DNA from: an uncultured Lachnospiraceae bacterium
GTDB lineage: Bacteria; Bacillota; Clostridia; Lachnospirales; Lachnospiraceae
Assembly (NCBI GenBank): GCA_946566415.1
Contig: CAMNWW010000120.1
Location: 1 to 6,713, forward strand
Direction: 5' to 3'
DNA: 6,713 bases
The notes under the pieces were generated by a model that saw nothing but the letters and a program-made list of their open reading frames with translations, searched no databases and had not been told where the DNA came from. Every line of letters begins with the position of its first letter. The stretch's first letter is position 1. Of the stretch, positions 1 through 6,306 are shown one piece after another. Position numbers and translations under genes: made by a program.

Positions 1-12
1 AAGGAGAGATTC

Positions 13-1005
13 ATGAGATCATCAAATATTGGAGGTCAGGCCGTCTTAGAAGGCGTCATGATGAAGAATAAGGACGCATATGCGGTGGCGGTCAGGAAGC
101 CTGACGGAGAGATCGAGATTAAAACAGACACTCATAATAGTATCGTAGGGAAGTGGAAGGCTCTTACAAAGATTCCATTTGTGAGAGGTGTTTTCAACTT
201 TGTCGATTCACTTGTCCTGGGTATGAAGACAATTAACTGGTCAGCCGGTTTTTTTGAGGAAGAAGAGGAAAAGGCTGCCCTTACGGCGGAAGAGACGGAA
301 AAACAAAAGAAGAGAGACGATCTAATGATGGCTGCGACGATGGTGGTTTCCTTTGCGCTTGCAATCGGGATCTTCATGGTGCTGCCGTATTTCCTTTCGG
401 ATTTCCTGAAAAAGTGGGTTCCTTCCTATACTATACGGCTTATCGTGGAAGGAATCGTGAGGATCGCGATTTTTGTGGGATATGTTGCCGGAATTTCAAT
501 GATGGACGATATCAGGCGCCTGTACTGCTATCACGGTGCGGAGCACAAGTGTATCAACTGTATAGAGCACGGGCTTCCGCTTACTGTGGAGAACGTCAGA
601 AAAAGTTCTAAGGAACATAAGCGGTGCGGGACCAGCTTCATGTTATTCGTGATGATTGTGGGTATTGTACTTTTATTTTTTGTACGTGTGAAAACTGTAT
701 GGATGAGAGTTGCCGTGCGTATCGCCCTGCTTCCAGTGATCGCCGGGATTTCCTATGAATTGATCAAATGGGCGGGAAACAGTGATAATCCTATTGTATG
801 CATTCTGAGCAAGCCGGGATTATGGCTTCAGGGACTGACGACAAAGGAGCCGGACGACAGTATGATCGAGGTGGGCATTGCTTCCGTGGAGGCTGTGTTC
901 GACTGGAAAGCGTACTTGAGAGAGAATTTTGGCTATCAGGATGCAGATAAAACCGTAGTAAAATCTATAAATGGATTCGCAGAAGGGGCGGGCGGCACAA
1001 AGTGA
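13..1005 (+). CDS. yqhQ: YqhQ-like DUF1385 membrane protein
   Basis: This is a complete 330-residue member of the DUF1385/YqhQ family, a conserved integral membrane protein of Gram-positive bacteria whose biochemical role is not established. Family hallmarks are visible: an N-terminal GGQAVLEGVMM block (residues 7-17), a central YCYHGAEHKCINCIEHG block (171-187) whose His and Cys residues could bind a metal, RCGTSFM (204-210), and a C-terminal KPGLWLQGLTTKEPDD block (267-282). An acidic and basic charged stretch (about 81-103) precedes the hydrophobic segments. Likely membrane helices lie at about 105-128, 142-163, 208-225 and 232-248. The ATG start has AAGGAG at bases 1-6 with a 6-base spacer, so the start is well supported. 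The stop codon overlaps the prmC start. In clostridia this family commonly sits beside prmC and prfA, which suggests co-expression with translation genes but not a defined function. Family assignment is firm; the metal-binding idea is inference. Confidence 0.93.
   Translation: MRSSNIGGQAVLEGVMMKNKDAYAVAVRKPDGEIEIKTDTHNSIVGKWKALTKIPFVRGVFNFVDSLVLGMKTINWSAGFFEEEEEKAALTAEETEKQKKRDDLMMAATMVVSFALAIGIFMVLPYFLSDFLKKWVPSYTIRLIVEGIVRIAIFVGYVAGISMMDDIRRLYCYHGAEHKCINCIEHGLPLTVENVRKSSKEHKRCGTSFMLFVMIVGIVLLFFVRVKTVWMRVAVRIALLPVIAGISYELIKWAGNSDNPIVCILSKPGLWLQGLTTKEPDDSMIEVGIASVEAVFDWKAYLRENFGYQDADKTVVKSINGFAEGAGGTK
1002..1005 (+). other. GTGA start/stop overlap, yqhQ-prmC
   Basis: The four bases GTGA contain both the GTG start of prmC and the TGA stop of yqhQ. 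With only a weak, distant Shine-Dalgarno upstream, the arrangement suggests that ribosomes finishing yqhQ re-initiate on prmC. The overlap is seen directly; the coupling is inferred. Confidence 0.85.
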
Positions 1006-1859
1006 CGTACCAACAAGCATATCGAAGGGTGTCGGAGGGACTGAAACAGCAGAATATCACAGACGCGTCAAGTGACGCATGGGTTCTTATGGAGTATATT
1101 ACCGGGATGGACAGGGCGCGGTATTATGCAGACGGCGAAAAGGAGATGCCGCCAAAGGAAGAAAGCCGGTATATGGAGCTTGCGAAAAAGAGGGCGGAGA
1201 GGATTCCGGTGCAGCATCTGACCGGATTCCAGAACTTTATGGGGCTGGAATTCGCTGTCAATGAGACAGTACTTGTGCCTCGCCAGGAAACAGAAATTCT
1301 GGTGGAGGAAGTGCAAAAGACCGTAGAGCCGGGAATGCAGGTATTAGATATCTGTACCGGGTCGGGATGTATTGCGATTAGCCTTAAGGTACTATGTCCC
1401 CAGATTACAGTGACAGCCTCAGACTTCTCGAAGGAAGCGCTTCAGACGGCAAAAGGGAATGCCAGGGTTCTGGGAGCAGACGTGGCATTTTTTCAAAGCG
1501 ATATGTTTAGCGGGATTGAGGGTATATTTGATGTGATTGTTTCCAACCCTCCTTATATCCCATCAAAAGTAATAGAAGACCTTGAGGAGGAAGTACGGTT
1601 TCACGATCCGCGTTCAGCTCTTGACGGCGGCGTGGACGGACTGCATTTTTACCGGATACTGGCATCGGAAGCGCCCCGGTATCTGGCGGAGGGAGGAAAA
1701 ATCTATATGGAAATCGGGCACGACCAGGGAGAAGCGGTACGGGCTCTCCTCCACAGAGCGGGATTTCGGGAGATTTCCGTCCAGAAGGACCTGGCGGGGC
1801 TTGACCGGGTTATATCCGGTGTTTACAATAGGCGTGATATGTTGAAAAGGATAGAATAA
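1002..1859 (+). CDS. prmC: Peptide chain release factor N5-glutamine methyltransferase PrmC
   Basis: This cytoplasmic SAM-dependent enzyme methylates the side-chain amide of the GGQ glutamine in release factors 1 and 2. It is 285 residues, normal for the family. The N-terminal helical release-factor-recognition domain spans about residues 1-85 and includes QHLTGFQNFMG (71-81). The Rossmann methyltransferase domain follows, with PRQETE (93-98), the SAM-binding loop DICTGSGCIA (116-125) and the catalytic NPPY motif at 182-185, which holds the glutamine amide. EVRFHDPRSALDGG (197-210) and EIGHDQG (237-243) are also typical. The start is GTG at 1002: the next in-frame ATG is codon 30 and would remove part of the N-terminal domain. 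The Shine-Dalgarno is poor (AAGGGG at 983-988, 13 bases away), so translation probably depends on coupling to yqhQ through the shared GTGA. Its substrate RF1 is encoded 16 bases downstream. Confidence 0.96.
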   Translation: MTYQQAYRRVSEGLKQQNITDASSDAWVLMEYITGMDRARYYADGEKEMPPKEESRYMELAKKRAERIPVQHLTGFQNFMGLEFAVNETVLVPRQETEILVEEVQKTVEPGMQVLDICTGSGCIAISLKVLCPQITVTASDFSKEALQTAKGNARVLGADVAFFQSDMFSGIEGIFDVIVSNPPYIPSKVIEDLEEEVRFHDPRSALDGGVDGLHFYRILASEAPRYLAEGGKIYMEIGHDQGEAVRALLHRAGFREISVQKDLAGLDRVISGVYNRRDMLKRIE

Positions 1860-1860
1860 T

Positions 1861-1867
1861 AAGGAGG
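1861..1867 (+). promoter_or_regulatory. Strong ribosome binding site of prfA
   Basis: AAGGAGG lies 8 bases before the ATG of prfA and just after the prmC stop. It is the best Shine-Dalgarno match in the window, fitting a release factor made in larger amounts than the methyltransferase encoded before it. Confidence 0.85.
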
Positions 1868-1875
1868 AACGAGAA

Positions 1876-2949
1876 ATGTTTGATAGATTAGAGGATCTGC
1901 TGATCCGTTATGAGGAGATCATGGGGGAACTTGAGGAACCTGACGTGGTGAACGACCAGGAGCGTTTCCGTAGGCTCATGAAAGAGCAGAATGATTTGAT
2001 TCCGATTATTGAAGCATATAAAGAATATAAGAATTGTAAGCAGAACATAGAAGACGGCCTGTCTCTTTTGGAAGAGGAAAGCGACGAGGAGATGAAAGAG
2101 CTTGCCAAGGAAGAGATCAATGATTCCAAGCGGCGTATCGAGGAACTGGAGCTGGAACTTAAGATTCTTCTGCTTCCCAAGGACCCGAACGATGACAAGA
2201 ACGTAATCGTGGAGATCCGCGCCGGGGCGGGCGGGGACGAGGCGGCGTTGTTTGCCGCTGAGATCTATCGTATGTATGTTCACTATGCGGACAGCAGACA
2301 TTGGAAAACGGAGATGATCTCCCTGAATGAAAACGGGATCGGCGGTTTTAAGGAAGTCGTGTTTATGCTAAACGGCCAGGGAGCGTATTCACGTATGAAA
2401 TATGAGAGCGGGGTGCACCGTGTCCAGCGTGTGCCTGAGACGGAGAGCGGGGGACGAATCCATACCTCTACCGTCACTGTGGCAGTGATGCCTGAGGCGG
2501 AGGAGGTGGATGTTGTGATCGACGAGAAGGACATCCGGATCGATGTTATGAGGGCTTCGGGAAACGGCGGGCAGTGTGTTAATACGACGGACTCGGCGGT
2601 ACGTCTGACCCATTACCCGACAGGGATCGTGATTTACAGCCAGACAGAAAAATCGCAGCTTCAGAACAGGGAAAAAGCGTTCCGGCTCCTGCGTTCAAAG
2701 CTGTATGAGTTGGAGCTGGAAAAGCAGCAGGCTTCGGAAGCAGAGGCAAGGCGCAGTCAGATCGGGACAGGCGACCGTTCTGAAAAGATCCGTACCTATA
2801 ACTTCCCGCAGGGACGTGTGACGGACCATAGGATTAAATTGACGCTCCATAAGCTCAGCGGAACGCTTAACGGCGATCTGGACGAGATCATAGACAGCTT
2901 GATCGCGGCGGACCAGACTGCGAAGCTGGCTAAGATGAATGAGGAATAG
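1876..2949 (+). CDS. prfA: Peptide chain release factor 1 (RF1)
   Basis: RF1 recognises UAA and UAG stop codons in the ribosomal A site and triggers hydrolysis of peptidyl-tRNA. The protein is 357 residues, standard for full-length RF1. The N-terminal helical domain covers about 1-100. The RAGAGGDEAALFA block (115-127) opens the release-factor core. The stop-codon-reading tripeptide is PET at 187-189, in the context HRVQRVPETESGGRIHTS, which corresponds to the P-x-T motif of RF1 and not the SPF motif of RF2. The catalytic GGQ is at 231-233 within RASGNGGQCVNTTDS; Gln233 (codon CAG, bases 2572-2574) is the expected PrmC target. There is no sign of the in-frame stop and programmed frameshift known for many RF2 genes. 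The ATG start follows a strong AAGGAGG. The gene lies directly behind prmC, as is usual. It is followed by a 53-base gap in which I see no terminator. Confidence 0.98.
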   Translation: MFDRLEDLLIRYEEIMGELEEPDVVNDQERFRRLMKEQNDLIPIIEAYKEYKNCKQNIEDGLSLLEEESDEEMKELAKEEINDSKRRIEELELELKILLLPKDPNDDKNVIVEIRAGAGGDEAALFAAEIYRMYVHYADSRHWKTEMISLNENGIGGFKEVVFMLNGQGAYSRMKYESGVHRVQRVPETESGGRIHTSTVTVAVMPEAEEVDVVIDEKDIRIDVMRASGNGGQCVNTTDSAVRLTHYPTGIVIYSQTEKSQLQNREKAFRLLRSKLYELELEKQQASEAEARRSQIGTGDRSEKIRTYNFPQGRVTDHRIKLTLHKLSGTLNGDLDEIIDSLIAADQTAKLAKMNEE

Positions 2950-3002
2950 AAGAACGGCTTTTTGAAGGAGCGGTCGGGAGAGGATATTGAGAGGAAAAGA
3001 GT

Positions 3003-4739
3003 ATGTGGGAGAAACTGAAGAAACTTTTTGCATATTATGGACCATATAAATTTCTGTTTTTCAGCGATTTGTTTTTTGCGGTCATAGGAGCAGCGGTAAC
3101 GCTTGTCATACCGCTTGTTGTCCGTTATATCACGAATGAAGTTGTATATTTTGAGACAGACGCGGCAGGCCACGCCATATTGATGCTTGGCACGCTCTTG
3201 GTGATTTTGGTATTGGTGGAATTTGGATGTAATTACTATATTGCATACTTTGGGCATATAATGGGAGCTAAGATGGAAGCGGACATGAGAAGCGATATTT
3301 TTGGGCATTACCAGAAACTTACCTTTGCTTTTTATGACAACCAGAAGGTGGGACATCTTCTGTCGCGGATTACCAATGACCTGTTCGATATCAGCGAACT
3401 TCTCCACCATGGACCGGAGGATGTGCTGATTTCTATCATCAAGATCGTGGGTTCCTTCGCTATTTTGATCAGGGTCAACACAAAGCTTACGCTGGTGGCT
3501 TTTGCGTTTGTTCCGGTCATGGTCGTATATGCTGTTTACTATAATATTAAGATGAAAAGGGCTTTTGCCCAGAACCGCGCCAGGATCGCGGATATCAACA
3601 GCCAGATTGAGGACAGCCTTTCCGGCATCCGGGTGGTGAAGTCTTTTGCAAATGAGCAGGAAGAATTAAAAAAGTTCAATGTTGGGAATAATAATTTTGT
3701 AAAAGCGAAAAAGAACAGTTACCGTTATATGGGAATGTACCATTCCGGGCTCAATGCGCTGACAACTTTGGTGACAGTGGGAGTGCTTGTCGCAGGCGGA
3801 AATTTCCTGACGCGCGGCGAGGTCAATGTCTCGGATCTGATTACATTCCTGCTCTATATTAATAATTTTACAGAACCGGTCAAAAAGCTGGTAAATTCAG
3901 CGGAGATGTTTCAGAACGGTTACACCGGATTTGAACGTTTTCTGGAGATACTTTCTATAGCGCCGGATATCTCGGATAAGCCGGATGCGGTCGCTGTGGA
4001 TTCGCTGAAAGGGGAAATTGAATTTCGTAACGTCTCTTTCCACTATGAAGACAATCAGGAAAGGGTGCTGAACCATATTAATCTAAAAGTGCGGGCGGGA
4101 GAGTATATGGCGCTTGTGGGTTCCTCTGGAGTTGGAAAGACGACTCTTTGCAGCCTGATTCCCAGGTTTTATGAGGTTTCAGAAGGCGCTGTTTTGATTG
4201 ATGGGATGGACATCCGGGATATGAAGTTGGATGACTTGAGAAATAATATCGGTATCGTACAGCAGGACGTATATTTGTTTGCAGGAACAATTATGGACAA
4301 TATCCGATATGGGAAACCAGGGGCGTCGGACGAGGAAGTGATCCGTGCGGCGCGGCGCGCTAACGCGCATGAATTTATCATGGGATTTCCGGATGGATAT
4401 GATACGGATATCGGACAGCGGGGAGTAAAGCTTTCCGGCGGGCAGAAACAGAGGCTTTCAATCGCCAGAGTGTTCCTTAAGAATCCGCCGATCCTCATTT
4501 TTGACGAGGCGACTTCAGCTTTGGATAACGAGAGCGAGAAAGTGGTGCAAAAGTCCCTTGAGGGCCTGGCGAAGAACCGGACGACTTTTGTTATCGCACA
4601 CAGGCTCACAACGATCCGCAATGCAGGAAGAATCTTAGTACTTACGGAAGACGGGGTTGCGGAAGAAGGGACCCATGAGGAACTTCTGGCAAAAAAAGGG
4701 GTATATGAATCTTTGTATCATATGCATTTTCAAAATTAA
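3003..4739 (+). CDS. ABC exporter half-transporter (fused permease and ATPase)
   Basis: This is a 578-residue membrane ATPase of the MsbA/Sav1866/LmrA type that pumps a substrate out using ATP. The N-terminal transmembrane domain (about 16-300) has six predicted helices, roughly 16-41, 57-82, 131-156, 159-181, 246-267 and 275-300. The nucleotide-binding domain begins near 337 and is complete: Walker A GSSGVGKTT (373-381), Q-loop Gln421 in IVQQDVYLF, X-loop-like DIGQRG, signature LSGGQ (477-481), Walker B ILIFDE with Asp501 and catalytic Glu502, D-loop SALD (505-508), and switch His533. Because every catalytic residue is canonical, it could work as a homodimer, and no partner half-transporter is encoded next to it. 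GAGAGG at 2989-2994 lies 8 bases before the ATG. The substrate cannot be read from the sequence; drugs, lipids and peptides are all carried by this class. The family call is firm; the homodimer is inference. Confidence 0.95.
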   Translation: MWEKLKKLFAYYGPYKFLFFSDLFFAVIGAAVTLVIPLVVRYITNEVVYFETDAAGHAILMLGTLLVILVLVEFGCNYYIAYFGHIMGAKMEADMRSDIFGHYQKLTFAFYDNQKVGHLLSRITNDLFDISELLHHGPEDVLISIIKIVGSFAILIRVNTKLTLVAFAFVPVMVVYAVYYNIKMKRAFAQNRARIADINSQIEDSLSGIRVVKSFANEQEELKKFNVGNNNFVKAKKNSYRYMGMYHSGLNALTTLVTVGVLVAGGNFLTRGEVNVSDLITFLLYINNFTEPVKKLVNSAEMFQNGYTGFERFLEILSIAPDISDKPDAVAVDSLKGEIEFRNVSFHYEDNQERVLNHINLKVRAGEYMALVGSSGVGKTTLCSLIPRFYEVSEGAVLIDGMDIRDMKLDDLRNNIGIVQQDVYLFAGTIMDNIRYGKPGASDEEVIRAARRANAHEFIMGFPDGYDTDIGQRGVKLSGGQKQRLSIARVFLKNPPILIFDEATSALDNESEKVVQKSLEGLAKNRTTFVIAHRLTTIRNAGRILVLTEDGVAEEGTHEELLAKKGVYESLYHMHFQN

Positions 4740-4742
4740 TAT

Positions 4743-4748
4743 GAGGGA
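4743..4748 (+). promoter_or_regulatory. Ribosome binding site deciding a TTG start
   Basis: GAGGGA sits 6 bases before the TTG at 4755 and is the main reason for choosing that start for the methylase gene. The ATG at 4741 is out of frame and closes after 15 codons. Confidence 0.7.
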
Positions 4749-4754
4749 AATAAA

Positions 4755-5309
4755 TTGCAGGTCACAGAATATTGCCATCAGTTTTTGAGAAACTATATCA
4801 GGGAAGGAGACCTCTGCGTAGATGCCACGGCAGGGAATGGAGGGGATACCGAGTTCCTATGCCGAATGGTAGGAAAAAGCGGCAAAGTATATGCATTTGA
4901 TATCCAGAAAGCGGCAATTGACCGCACGTCTGATCGTTTGAAAACCAGTGGCCTTTTGGACAGGCTGATTCTGATACGGGACAGTCATGAAAAGATGGCG
5001 GAGTATGTCAGGGGATATGCAGCGGCGGTCATGTTTAATCTGGGTTATCTTCCCGGCACAGACCATAGTATCGCTACAAAACCAGATACTACTCTAAGAG
5101 CGGTGGAAACGGGGCTTAGTTTGCTTCAAAAAAGCGGTGTTATGAGTCTTTGTATTTACAGCGGTGGCGATACTGGCTATTCGGAGAAGAAAGCTTTACT
5201 CGAATATCTCAGGGATTTGGACCAAAGGAAATGGCTTGTAATTGTAAGCGAGTATTATAACCGAAAGAATGACCCGCCGGTTCCAGTATTTATTATCCGT
5301 CTAAAATAA
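4755..5309 (+). CDS. mnmM: MnmM/YtqB-type SAM methyltransferase, probable tRNA wobble-uridine modification
   Basis: This 184-residue cytoplasmic class I methyltransferase belongs to the family annotated as putative rRNA methylase (YtqB). Members from Gram-positive bacteria have been shown to be MnmM, which methylates nm5s2U to mnm5s2U at position 34 of tRNAs. Visible motifs are the SAM-binding loop DATAGNGGDT (23-32), AFDIQ (47-51), where the acidic residue should contact SAM ribose, the family-specific MFNLGYLPGTDHSI (93-106), YSGGDTGYSE (135-144) and the C-terminal YNRKNDPP (168-175). The 135-144 segment differs from the GHPEG-like form I recall for the Bacillus protein. The start is TTG at 4755, supported by GAGGGA 6 bases upstream and by the usual short leader before the SAM motif; no in-frame ATG exists before codon 38. 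It lies 15 bases after the exporter gene. The fold and family are clear; the exact reaction is transferred from homologues. Confidence 0.88.
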   Translation: MQVTEYCHQFLRNYIREGDLCVDATAGNGGDTEFLCRMVGKSGKVYAFDIQKAAIDRTSDRLKTSGLLDRLILIRDSHEKMAEYVRGYAAAVMFNLGYLPGTDHSIATKPDTTLRAVETGLSLLQKSGVMSLCIYSGGDTGYSEKKALLEYLRDLDQRKWLVIVSEYYNRKNDPPVPVFIIRLK

Positions 5310-5345
5310 CAGAAGAGAATTGAAAATGAGAAAAGAAGGTAGGAT

Positions 5346-6284
5346 ATGGCAGAGATAGACGACATAGCAAAGATAGAATTTAAGAGGCCGCAGCTTACGG
5401 ACCAGGAGCTGATTACATCGTATTTCCATAGATTCCCCAGCCGAAGCTGCGACCGGACGTTTGCCAATGTATTTCTGTGGGCAAGGCATTACCATGTGGA
5501 ATTTGCCCAATATAGGGACGTGATTTTGTTTCGGGATAACAGCGCCGGAATCGGCTATGCGTTTCCGGTAGGAGAGGACGCGGCTGTGAAGGAAGCGGTT
5601 TCGGAGCTGGTATGCTATTCCGAAAGGATTGGACAGCCTTTTGTGATGTATGGAATCACCAAAGAAAATTTTGCCAAGCTGGAGAATTGGTTTCCCGGCA
5701 AATTTGTGATAGAGTATGACAGGGATGCGGCGGATTACGTGTATGAGGCGGAGAAACTGGCGGCTTTGTCAGGAAAGAAGCTTCACAGTAAGAGAAACCA
5801 TATTAATAAATTTAAGGCGGAACATGAAGGAAACTGGAGTTATGAGACTCTTACAGAGGACAATCTGGAAGAATGTTTTCAGATGGCGCTTAAGTGGCGG
5901 AATCAGAATGGCTGTGACGACGACGAGGAAAAAAACGCAGAGATGTGCGTCACCTTAAATTCGCTCCGTCTTTTTAAGGAGTTGAATCTAAAAGGCGGAT
6001 TTTTGCGGGTGGACGGTCAGATCGCAGCGTTTACTTTGGGTGAAGCAATCAATGAAGACACCTTTGTGGTGCATATAGAAAAGGCGTTTGCAGATGTAGA
6101 AGGAGCGTACACTGTCATTAACCAGCAGTTTGTGGAGCATGAAGCGCTGGGCAAATATAAGTATGTGAACCGTGAAGACGATGTAGGAATCGAAGGGCTG
6201 AGAAAAGCGAAACTTTCTTATAAGCCGGAGTTCCTGGTCGAAAAGGGAATCGTAAGACTGGCAGAAGGAAATAATAATTCATAA
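5346..6284 (+). CDS. DUF2156 (phosphatidylglycerol lysyltransferase C-terminal-like) protein
   Basis: This 312-residue protein matches the DUF2156 family, related to the C-terminal catalytic domain of MprF, which uses aminoacyl-tRNA to modify phosphatidylglycerol. The family has a doubled GNAT-like fold. Evidence includes the N-terminal TFANVFLWARHYH (38-50), the central KKLHSKRNHINKF basic block (144-156), HIEKAF (243-248) and YVNREDDVGIEGLRKAK (273-289), which resembles the acceptor-side motif of such GNAT proteins. No signal peptide or transmembrane segment is seen, so unlike full MprF it lacks a flippase domain and should be cytosolic or peripheral. The ATG at 5346 is preceded by AGAAGG at 5334-5339. 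It sits 36 bases after the methylase gene and 22 bases before an aminotransferase gene. The substrate is unknown; lipid aminoacylation or another acyl or aminoacyl transfer are both possible. Family call is confident, function is not. Confidence 0.85.
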   Translation: MAEIDDIAKIEFKRPQLTDQELITSYFHRFPSRSCDRTFANVFLWARHYHVEFAQYRDVILFRDNSAGIGYAFPVGEDAAVKEAVSELVCYSERIGQPFVMYGITKENFAKLENWFPGKFVIEYDRDAADYVYEAEKLAALSGKKLHSKRNHINKFKAEHEGNWSYETLTEDNLEECFQMALKWRNQNGCDDDEEKNAEMCVTLNSLRLFKELNLKGGFLRVDGQIAAFTLGEAINEDTFVVHIEKAFADVEGAYTVINQQFVEHEALGKYKYVNREDDVGIEGLRKAKLSYKPEFLVEKGIVRLAEGNNNS

Positions 6285-6289
6285 AGAGG

Positions 6290-6295
6290 AAGGAG
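6290..6295 (+). promoter_or_regulatory. Ribosome binding site of the aminotransferase gene
   Basis: AAGGAG lies just behind the stop of the DUF2156 gene, 11 bases before the ATG at 6307. The spacing is a little long, but no other in-frame start lies closer. Confidence 0.65.
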
Positions 6296-6306
6296 CAGCA
6301 AAGAGT

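Noticed and set aside
2221..2250. G-rich tract in prfA that could suggest a quadruplex
   Set aside because: It encodes the conserved RAGAGGDEAA block of release factors, so its composition is explained by the protein.
1888..2301. 137-codon - strand open frame inside prfA
   Set aside because: Antisense to the RF1 N-terminal domain, with no family-like features and no supported start signal.
2962..2990. Promoter-like pair TTGAAG and TATTGA with 17-base spacing before the exporter gene
   Set aside because: The -10 matches only three of six consensus bases, lacks the final T, and would start transcription within a few bases of the ATG, excluding the ribosome binding site.
2796..3410. 204-codon open frame on the - strand across the prfA-exporter junction
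   Set aside because: It lies antisense to two clear genes, its translation shows no recognisable domain, and it is explained by codon bias of the + strand genes.
4355..4368. Inverted repeat GCGCG-CTAA-CGCGC
   Set aside because: It lies in the coding region of the exporter at an Ala/Arg-rich stretch, has a stem of only 5 pairs and no T run, so it is neither terminator nor likely operator.
4169..4621. 150-codon open frame on the - strand inside the exporter ATPase domain
   Set aside because: Low-complexity Ser-rich antisense shadow of a highly conserved nucleotide-binding domain.
4741..4788. 15-codon ATG frame overlapping the start of the methylase gene
   Set aside because: No Shine-Dalgarno before it and no meaningful product; the ATG arises next to the ribosome binding site of the TTG start.
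5326..5358. 10-codon ATG frame overlapping the DUF2156 start, with AGAAGAG upstream
   Set aside because: A leader peptide is conceivable, but the frame is very short, has no regulatory codon pattern, and probably reflects the purine-rich ribosome-binding region.
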